Shown here one piece after another: positions 13,841 to 19,513 of a stretch of DNA of 19,513 nucleotides. A program made the translations under genes and the position numbers. This stretch comes from Candidatus Neomicrothrix sp. UBA2110 (GTDB lineage: Bacteria > Actinomycetota > Acidimicrobiia > Acidimicrobiales > Poriferisodalaceae). Under the pieces are notes generated by a model. It saw only the letters and a program-made list of their open reading frames with translations, did no database searches and was not told where the DNA came from. Position 1 is the stretch's first letter, and the number at the start of each line of letters is the position of its first letter. The stretch covers positions 2,200-21,712 of the forward strand of contig DCYM01000185.1 in the NCBI GenBank assembly GCA_002331465.1. Reading direction: 5' to 3'.

Positions 13841-16148
13841 TTTCGCTTTGGGCTCGATCGATAAATTGGGGAAGATCGTAGGCTTCGACCCGCGGCGCAG
13901 CTTCGTTAAAGCGCTCTATATCTACGAGGCACGTGTGCGCTGAAGGACCTTGCGCCAGCTTGGAAGTGCCTTTGTCTCGCGTGAGAACATTTGGATTTCC
14001 AGCCCGACACATTCCCTCAGAATCTGGGTCATACCAGGCGCCTGTCGAAAGTTGGACAACCTCTGGCATTAGAGCATCATCTAAGACAGCACCAGCGAGG
14101 CAGGCGCCCCGCTCGTTGAAAACTCGGACGACGTCGCCGTCGCCGATTCCTCGCTCTCGGGCAAGATCAGGATGAATGCGGACAGGTTCTCGGCCAGCTA
14201 CTTTCGACCCAGCGCTGGGTTCAGTGTGGTCGTATTGGCTGTGCAGGCGCACGGTGGGCTGGTTCGATACCAGATGCAAGGGCCAACGTTCTGACCCTGT
14301 GCCTCCTAACCGTTCATAGGGTTCCATCCAAGCCGGGTGCGGCGGACAATCGTCGTAACCGTATTCTTCGATGGTTTCTGACCAAAGCTCGATTCGTCCG
14401 CTTGGAGTACCCAACGGAAACTTCGTTGGGTCATCTCGAAAATCGGACAGAAAAATTTGTTCATTTTCTCCCATCTCGCCCATATCGGGATGGCGAAGGT
14501 GTCCGATTTCACAAAATTCTTGATAATCGGGTGCCCAGTCGTTCTCTACTCGGAACAATTCGTACAGAACTTCAACCCATTCATCTCCGGTGCGACCTTC
14601 AGTGAATTGGGCTTCGACTCCTAATTGACTAGCCACCATCGCGAGGATTTCGTAGTCGTCGCGCGCGTCTCCGGGCGGGTCAACCGCGCGACCATGCGCG
14701 ATGAGCATATTTTCTGCGCCGCCGATGTCGTTGCGTTCAAGAGGCGTCGACGAAGGAAACACAATGTCCGCTCGTTTAGCTGTCGGAGTCCAGAATGGTT
14801 CCTGAACCACGATCGTTTGAGGTCGCTGCCAAGCTCTGGATAGCTCACCCAAGTTCTGATGGTGATGGAACGGGTTTCCGCCGGCCCACCAAACCATTTT
14901 GATGTCAGGGAACTTGCCCGTTTCGCCATTGAAGTCATACCGTTCGCCTGGCTTATCCAACAATTCCCTAAATCTCGACACGGAGATCACTTGAGAGCCC
15001 TTGGGTCTCGGAGGTATTGGCATACCAGGCACTCGTTTGCGAACTTGGCCGGACCCAACGTTGCCTTGAGCTCCGAATGGAAAGGCGAGGCCACCACCCG
15101 GAAGTCCTACCTGACCAATAGCACAAGCCAGGGCAGCTGCGGCCCAATAGGACTGTTCACCATGGTCGGCCCGTTGCACCGACAAACCAACGTTTATCAA
15201 GGTGCGTCGACTCGACATTTCGTTAGCTAATTTTTGTATTGCCTTTGCTTCGATTCCTGTGATTTTTGACGCCCACTCTGCTGATTTCGGTATTCCGTCT
15301 GTCTGCCCAATCACGTAATCAGCGAAGCGGTCCCATCCATGAACGTAAGTGTCAACAAAACTTCTATCTATTAGATCCGCGGAAATGAGCGTGTGGATTA
15401 GACCCAGCATCAAAGCGACGTCGGTACCTGGCCGAATGGGTTGCCAACGTGGACTGACTCCAGAGTGCAGGTCGTCACGAAGTGGTCCGACGTTGAGAAA
15501 CTCTGTCCCGTTTCGGTGCGCTTTCCTCATCCAGTCTTGGGTGTGATGGGTGCCTTGCCCCCCATAGGTAACGTCGGTGTTGGAAAGTCGGAGCCCGCCA
15601 AACGACACGAACAAATCGGTGTGCTCGGCAACTACTGACCAACTGGTGCCCTTGCCAATTGCAGCGTGGTATCTCATTCCCAAGAAATATGGCACGATCG
15701 CGTCAGCGGCCGAAGAAGAATAAGTACCCCACACGTCGGTGTAGCCGCCGCACATGCGCAACAATCTGAATAGCAATGCGCTTGGAGCATGGACTCGGCC
15801 AGCGGATCCCCAACCGTAAGACCCAGCAAACACTGATTCTGTTCCGTAATCGGCATGCACTCGCTTCAACTCACTCGAGGCGAGACCAATTGCTTCATCC
15901 CACTCGACTTCGACAAAGGCTTCGCTTCCGCGGAGCTCGTTGCGCGATCCGGGGCCCTCTTCGAGCCAGGAACGGCGAACGGCGGGACGCATAATACGAA
16001 GCTCGTTGCTGTGGAGGAACGCCTGTCCTATAGGAGAGGGGTGCGGGTCCAATTCGTGACCCCTTACCGCTGTGATCTTGTTTCCGCGGGTATCTACTCG
16101 ATATGGACCGAAATGTGTTCCCACCGCAGTGGTCGTGGTGTCAGTCAT
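13830..16148 (-). CDS. Molybdopterin-dependent S/N-oxide reductase (DMSO reductase family, BisC/TorA-like)
   Basis: Molybdenum bis-MGD enzyme that would reduce an S- or N-oxide, such as biotin or methionine sulfoxide, DMSO or TMAO. The 772-residue protein starts directly in the catalytic chain (THFGPYRV, then RPAVRRSWLEEGPG). It has no Tat signal and no N-terminal Cys cluster for a 4Fe-4S centre, so it is cytoplasmic and BisC-like. The expected Mo-ligand serine is Ser115 in GSYGWGSAGR. MGD-binding segments include WWAGGNPFHHHQN, VVQEPFWTPTAKRADIVFPSS, LERNDIGG, and the C-terminal molydop-binding barrel from about 640 (HLVSNQPTVRLHSQYDHT). The ATG overlaps the flavin-oxidoreductase stop by 4 nt. 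GGAGG lies 12 nt upstream, a rather long spacing. Substrate and electron donor cannot be told from sequence. Confidence 0.9.
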   Translation of the reverse strand: MTDTTTTAVGTHFGPYRVDTRGNKITAVRGHELDPHPSPIGQAFLHSNELRIMRPAVRRSWLEEGPGSRNELRGSEAFVEVEWDEAIGLASSELKRVHADYGTESVFAGSYGWGSAGRVHAPSALLFRLLRMCGGYTDVWGTYSSSAADAIVPYFLGMRYHAAIGKGTSWSVVAEHTDLFVSFGGLRLSNTDVTYGGQGTHHTQDWMRKAHRNGTEFLNVGPLRDDLHSGVSPRWQPIRPGTDVALMLGLIHTLISADLIDRSFVDTYVHGWDRFADYVIGQTDGIPKSAEWASKITGIEAKAIQKLANEMSSRRTLINVGLSVQRADHGEQSYWAAAALACAIGQVGLPGGGLAFPFGAQGNVGSGQVRKRVPGMPIPPRPKGSQVISVSRFRELLDKPGERYDFNGETGKFPDIKMVWWAGGNPFHHHQNLGELSRAWQRPQTIVVQEPFWTPTAKRADIVFPSSTPLERNDIGGAENMLIAHGRAVDPPGDARDDYEILAMVASQLGVEAQFTEGRTGDEWVEVLYELFRVENDWAPDYQEFCEIGHLRHPDMGEMGENEQIFLSDFRDDPTKFPLGTPSGRIELWSETIEEYGYDDCPPHPAWMEPYERLGGTGSERWPLHLVSNQPTVRLHSQYDHTEPSAGSKVAGREPVRIHPDLARERGIGDGDVVRVFNERGACLAGAVLDDALMPEVVQLSTGAWYDPDSEGMCRAGNPNVLTRDKGTSKLAQGPSAHTCLVDIERFNEAAPRVEAYDLPQFIDRAQSENDV

Positions 16149-17182
16149 TTAGAAACTTTGCCTCCCACATCTATTGCGCTGGGTTCGAGTCCCCACGTTT
16201 TAGCGATCAATTCGAGACTCATGATGCGCTCTTCAATCGCGTAGGTGGCGCCATAAACGAAGAGTTCATTCGCTTGGGTTTGTTCGACAAGTTGGCTGAG
16301 GCCAGCAACAACTTGGTCGGCGGTTCCGTTAATCGCGTTGCTCGGCATCGCTGCCGCTCGTTCCCATTCGGGATGCGAGATCGCTTCTTCAGGTGCACAG
16401 AGGGGCAGAAATCGTCCAGTCCGCATGCCGTATTTCCTTAATCGACTTGGGGCAGCAAGTTTTTCTGCCTCCTCCTTGGTGCCGGCAGCAATTACTGATG
16501 CCGAAACAATGGTGTAAGGCTCATCCAGAATCGGTGAGGGCCGGAAAGCTTCGCGGTACATCTGAACAGCTTCGAAGGTACCTCCGGTGTCGAAGTGGTT
16601 TGCGAAAGTGAAGGGGAGGCCTAATACCCCTGACAATTGGGCGCTAAACCCACTTGAGCCAAGAAGAATCACGTCCGGAGACGAGGTGGCCACAGGAGTC
16701 GCTGAGAACTTGTTCCACAATCCGTGGTCCGTTCGAACGTCACCCAGCAGGCCCATCAAATCAATGAGATCGCGGGGAAAGTCTTCAACCGACAGGGCTG
16801 CTGCGGATCCTCGAATCACCGCCATCGTTTGACGGTCACTGCCAGGTGCCCTACCTATGCCCAAGTCGATACGACCAGGATGCAGTGCCTCAAGAAGAGC
16901 GAATTGTTCCGCAATAACTAGTGGTGCGTGGTTGGGTAACATCACGCCACCTGAGCCCACTTTAATTCGTTTAGTTGATGCCGCGACGTGAGCGATAAGT
17001 ACCGCTGGCGAGGTACTGGCCACGGTGTCCATGTTGTGATGCTCAGCCACCCAAAATCGAAAATATCCCAGTTCTTCAGCCCGTTGGGCGACGAGAGTCG
17101 CCTCGGTAAGCGCCTGTGAACTCGTAGCGTCACTGGCAACAGTCGCTAGATCGAGAACCGATAACGGTATGGAATCCACCAC
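16145..17182 (-). CDS. LLM-class flavin-dependent oxidoreductase (bacterial luciferase-like)
   Basis: TIM-barrel flavin oxidoreductase of 345 residues, cytoplasmic, expected to use reduced FMN (or F420 in some members) with or without O2. The N-terminal PLSVLDLATV and FRFWVAEHHNM (41-51) are typical of the MsnO8-type single-subunit luciferase-like group. GSGGVMLPNHAPLVIAEQFALLEALHPGRIDLGIGRAPG (about 77-115) is the diagnostic core. The C-terminal half has the ILLGSSGFSAQL and ANELFVYGATYAIEERIMSLELIA segments. Members include C-S- and C-N-cleaving monooxygenases, but this subgroup is mostly uncharacterised. The GTG at 17182 is followed by another GTG; neither has a good ribosome site. It begins 6 nt after the CinA-like gene and overlaps the molybdoenzyme gene by 4 nt. 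Confidence 0.9.
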   Translation of the reverse strand: MVDSIPLSVLDLATVASDATSSQALTEATLVAQRAEELGYFRFWVAEHHNMDTVASTSPAVLIAHVAASTKRIKVGSGGVMLPNHAPLVIAEQFALLEALHPGRIDLGIGRAPGSDRQTMAVIRGSAAALSVEDFPRDLIDLMGLLGDVRTDHGLWNKFSATPVATSSPDVILLGSSGFSAQLSGVLGLPFTFANHFDTGGTFEAVQMYREAFRPSPILDEPYTIVSASVIAAGTKEEAEKLAAPSRLRKYGMRTGRFLPLCAPEEAISHPEWERAAAMPSNAINGTADQVVAGLSQLVEQTQANELFVYGATYAIEERIMSLELIAKTWGLEPSAIDVGGKVSK

Positions 17183-17188
17183 TAAAAT

Positions 17189-17683
17189 CTACGCCTTAAT
17201 AGTCTCGACAGCGAGTTGCAATGCCGCCAACGCAAAAGCGTGCATATTGGCCACTCGGTCGTCGATTTCGGTCTGTAACTGAAGAGTCGCTTCCGACTTT
17301 CCGTTGCATGCCACCCACCCGAAGCCTGCTGGATCGCCATACGGGTTTGCTGAAGGCCCGGTGGCACCGGTCTCGCCGATGCCCCAGTCCGCTTCGTACA
17401 TCTGTTTCGCCCGATTCGCTTGCACCACAGCGAAAGCCTCAGTGGCACCACGCAGGTTCGATGGCAACGGCTCGTTAATCGCTAGAAGGTTCCTTCCAGC
17501 ACTGGTGTAGACGATCATTCCCCCTTTGTAGAAATCGCTCGCGCCTGGGACGGCGACGAGTGCTGCGTTAATTAATCCCCCCGCCGCTGATTCCGAAACC
17601 GCAATCGATTCCTGCTGTGCCCGCAACGCCTCTGCGAGGTCCTTCCCGGCTTCAGTTAAGTCGCCGAATGTGATCAGGTTCAT
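17189..17683 (-). CDS. CinA C-terminal domain protein (PncC-type nicotinamide-nucleotide amidase)
   Basis: Stand-alone 164-residue CinA C-terminal domain; characterised members deamidate NMN to NaMN in pyridine nucleotide salvage. The active-site region is VSESAAGGLI (29-38) with Ser32, followed by PGASDFYKGGMIVY with Lys53, the residue pair implicated in catalysis in PncC. GETGATGPSANPYGDPAG is the conserved product-binding loop. The usual ESCTGG reads ESAAGG here, so Cys and Thr are both replaced by Ala; this may alter substrate use. There is no N-terminal MoCo-binding-like (MoaB/CinA-N) domain. The ATG at 17683 has GGAG 7 nt upstream and overlaps the CoA-transferase stop by 4 nt. Its place in this operon rather than with recA or pgsA is unusual. 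Confidence 0.85.
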   Translation of the reverse strand: MNLITFGDLTEAGKDLAEALRAQQESIAVSESAAGGLINAALVAVPGASDFYKGGMIVYTSAGRNLLAINEPLPSNLRGATEAFAVVQANRAKQMYEADWGIGETGATGPSANPYGDPAGFGWVACNGKSEATLQLQTEIDDRVANMHAFALAALQLAVETIKA

Positions 17684-19513
17684 CCCAGTGCTCCGTCAAT
17701 TGTCAGCTGAGCAATCGCATCAGCATTGAAGTCGAGGAAATCGGATAGAACCTCGAAGGTGTGTTCACCTAAAAGCGGTGCGGCTGCTCGGGGGCCGTGA
17801 TCGTATCCTTCGATGGAGTATTGGTGACCGGCGTATGGGACTCGGCCCATCTCCGGGTGATCATGCCACCGGTAAAACCCCAAGTGCTGGTACTGCGGAT
17901 CTGCGAGTAGGTCGCTGCTTCGTGCCACCAAACCTGCTGGGACTCCTTCGGCTAAAAGCTTGGTTTCAAGGTCGTGGCCCTCTAGCTCGACAGTCCATTC
18001 GCTGATTCCCCTATCGAGAAGGTCATGGGCGTCAATCCGTCCCGACGTTGTCTCGAATCTTTTCTCTGCAGCCCATTGCGGCATTCCCATGAGCGTTTGA
18101 AGTGAATCCCAATTTTCATCACTTTGTACTGTGATCGCTATCCACCGGTCGTCTCCCTGAACCGGATACACACCTTGCGGTCCGATGTCGAGGTCGCGAT
18201 TCCCTCTTCGGGTCGCTTTGCGATTATTCACCTGGAAATCGAGTAGTTCGGGTGCCATCAACTGCAGCCCGCATTCAAGCTGGGCTGCCTCGATTACACA
18301 ACCATTGCCGGTTTGTCTCCGCCGGTCGATTGCTGCCAAGACCGCTGGGGTGATGAACCGCGGGGAAATAGTGTCGGTATAGGCCAGGTAGGGCCCATCG
18401 GGCGGAAGGTCTGGCCAGCCAACTACCTCGTAGTAGCCAGCAATTGCGGCAGCGTGATAGCCGTAGCCAGCCAACGGTGAGAGCGGACCGCCGCTGGCGA
18501 GTAACGAGGTGTGGACCACGATCGCTGATGGGTTCAACGAATTGATGACCTCATCGCTTAAGCCCGCTCGGGAAAAGGCCCCAGGGCTCCAAGACTCAAT
18601 GACAACGTCGGCCCATGCAATCAATTTGTGGGCGATTTCAATCCCGCTCTGATGCTTTAAATCGATGTCAATGCTCATTTTCGAAGTATTGAATGTTCCA
18701 AAAAAATGCGATCTGTTCTCGCCAAAAATTCCGTCTTTAAAGGGGGCATTGACTCGAAGAGGGTCTAGGCGCCCACCGGACTCAACCCGCACCACCGTTG
18801 CCCCATGATCTGCCAAGGCTTTTGCCGTGATCGGCCCCACTCCCACCCAACTAAAATCCGCGACTTTAAGTCCCTCTAACGGAAGTTCTGAGGCGAGAAC
18901 GGTCCGTCTGTTTCGTTTCTGTTGGACGCCCTCCAGTTCGCTGCGTATCTCTTCGTGGTGTTCATCTAAGTGTGGTGGTCGTCGGGGTCCAGCTAATCGT
19001 TGCCCATCGAAAGATAAGAACCCACCTGGGATTCGCTCATCTGCGAAACCTCTATTGTCAGCGGCTGTTCGCCAGAAACGCCGAAGTTCCAGATGGTCGA
19101 AGTTCAGCAGATCTTGGACATCATTGATGGGCGCCAAGGTCACGCCTAGCTCGAGGCCTCGGCGCATGAGCACGTCACGTGGGTATCGCAGACATAAGGC
19201 GCTTACCGCGTCGAAGATGTCTGAAAATGTGTGCCCGGTATCCTCGCCGCTGAGGACTCGGTGATCCAGGGTGTCCCAGTCTTCGTCTAACCAACTTGGC
19301 TCAACCAAGTGCTCTTCGATCAACCAGGGGCCAAGAGCCTTGGCTGTCTGCCCCCTGCTCAACGCTATGAGCCATCCATCTGACGCTTCGATTCGAATCT
19401 GCAGCGGTATCTCAGTAAGACGAATCAGGGTTCCTGATCTGTGGACGTCAGCGCCCTGGATCGCGTGAGCCTCCATAGCGTTGAGTAAGGTCCAAGTCAT
19501 GCATGCCTGCGCT
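17680..19513 (-). CDS. Tandem CaiB/BaiF (class III) CoA-transferase, 5' end cut by window
   Basis: Formyl-CoA-transferase-type enzyme expected to move CoA between carboxylic acids. Residues about 1-160 after Met19500 are the C-terminal half of one CaiB domain (DGWLIALSRG, then GVTLAPINDVQDLL). A linker follows. A complete second domain then starts at LEGLKVADFSWVGVGPITAKALADHGATVVRVES. The likely catalytic Asp is in AYTDTISPRFITPAVLAAI, followed by RRRQTGNGCVIEAAQLE. The ATG at 19500 cannot be the true start: the frame stays open through AQAC to the window edge and the first domain lacks its N-terminal half. The full protein should be about 800 residues, a tandem architecture shared with DddD (DMSP CoA-transferase/lyase) and with uncharacterised actinobacterial proteins. 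The substrate is unknown. Confidence 0.85.
   Translation of the reverse strand, partial: AQACMTWTLLNAMEAHAIQGADVHRSGTLIRLTEIPLQIRIEASDGWLIALSRGQTAKALGPWLIEEHLVEPSWLDEDWDTLDHRVLSGEDTGHTFSDIFDAVSALCLRYPRDVLMRRGLELGVTLAPINDVQDLLNFDHLELRRFWRTAADNRGFADERIPGGFLSFDGQRLAGPRRPPHLDEHHEEIRSELEGVQQKRNRRTVLASELPLEGLKVADFSWVGVGPITAKALADHGATVVRVESGGRLDPLRVNAPFKDGIFGENRSHFFGTFNTSKMSIDIDLKHQSGIEIAHKLIAWADVVIESWSPGAFSRAGLSDEVINSLNPSAIVVHTSLLASGGPLSPLAGYGYHAAAIAGYYEVVGWPDLPPDGPYLAYTDTISPRFITPAVLAAIDRRRQTGNGCVIEAAQLECGLQLMAPELLDFQVNNRKATRRGNRDLDIGPQGVYPVQGDDRWIAITVQSDENWDSLQTLMGMPQWAAEKRFETTSGRIDAHDLLDRGISEWTVELEGHDLETKLLAEGVPAGLVARSSDLLADPQYQHLGFYRWHDHPEMGRVPYAGHQYSIEGYDHGPRAAAPLLGEHTFEVLSDFLDFNADAIAQLTIDGALG

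Noticed and set aside
18827..19264. Plus-strand open frame of 145 codons
   Set aside because: Antisense to the CoA-transferase and Ser/Arg-rich, with no recognisable motif.
19498..19500. ATG as start of the CoA-transferase
   Set aside because: It falls within a CaiB domain and the frame continues open to the window edge, so the gene is simply cut.

Overview
The window is almost wholly coding and looks like bacterial chromosome from an actinobacterium. I favour the class Acidimicrobiia. The reasons are actinobacterial families (an alpha-helical DUF6457-type protein beside a molybdoenzyme, a NHLRC2-like lipoprotein, a ThiN-type thiamine pyrophosphokinase), threonine-rich tails ending in TTTTVP, degenerate 'GYWVVAADG' repeats, frequent GTG and TTG starts, and moderate GC (judged by eye, not counted). 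A marine or freshwater origin is a guess. I found no rRNA, tRNA, CRISPR array, transposase or integrase.

Layout. Positions 1-2737 (minus strand) hold the start of a coiled-coil C4 zinc-ribbon protein, cut by the window edge, and a bifunctional PBP1A-type penicillin-binding protein. Diverging from it, 2829-4665 (plus) hold a thiamine pyrophosphokinase overlapping by 8 nt a thiamine-binding-protein-like lipoprotein. A crotonase-fold protein (4685-5527, minus) converges on this pair. An aldo/keto reductase (5643-6674), a probable 51-residue membrane protein (6753-6908) and a zinc alcohol dehydrogenase (7044-8132) follow on the plus strand.

From 8155 to the end every gene is on the minus strand. 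Read in transcription order from the right edge: a tandem CaiB/BaiF CoA-transferase cut by the window edge, a stand-alone CinA C-terminal (PncC) protein, a luciferase-like flavin oxidoreductase, an S/N-oxide-reductase-type molybdoenzyme, a 79-residue DUF6457-type protein, an O-acetylhomoserine sulfhydrylase (MetY) and a CoA-binding Rossmann protein. These seven genes are joined by 4- to 11-nt overlaps or gaps of at most 23 nt. They end in a hairpin plus T-run that looks like an intrinsic terminator. After it come two exported-protein genes overlapping by 23 nt: a thioredoxin/NHL lipoprotein and a membrane-anchored GH3 beta-N-acetylhexosaminidase.

How the genes may work together. PBP1A and the GH3 enzyme serve peptidoglycan synthesis and turnover. 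The thioredoxin/NHL lipoprotein probably does thiol redox work outside the membrane. The thiamine pair suggests salvage: capture of thiamine and its conversion to TPP. The seven-gene operon is the most interesting part. A sulfoxide reductase, a flavin monooxygenase and MetY could in principle turn DMSO or another organosulfur compound into methionine, with the CoA-transferase and CoA-binding protein handling an acyl-CoA step. That pathway is a hypothesis from gene content; no single gene here proves a substrate.
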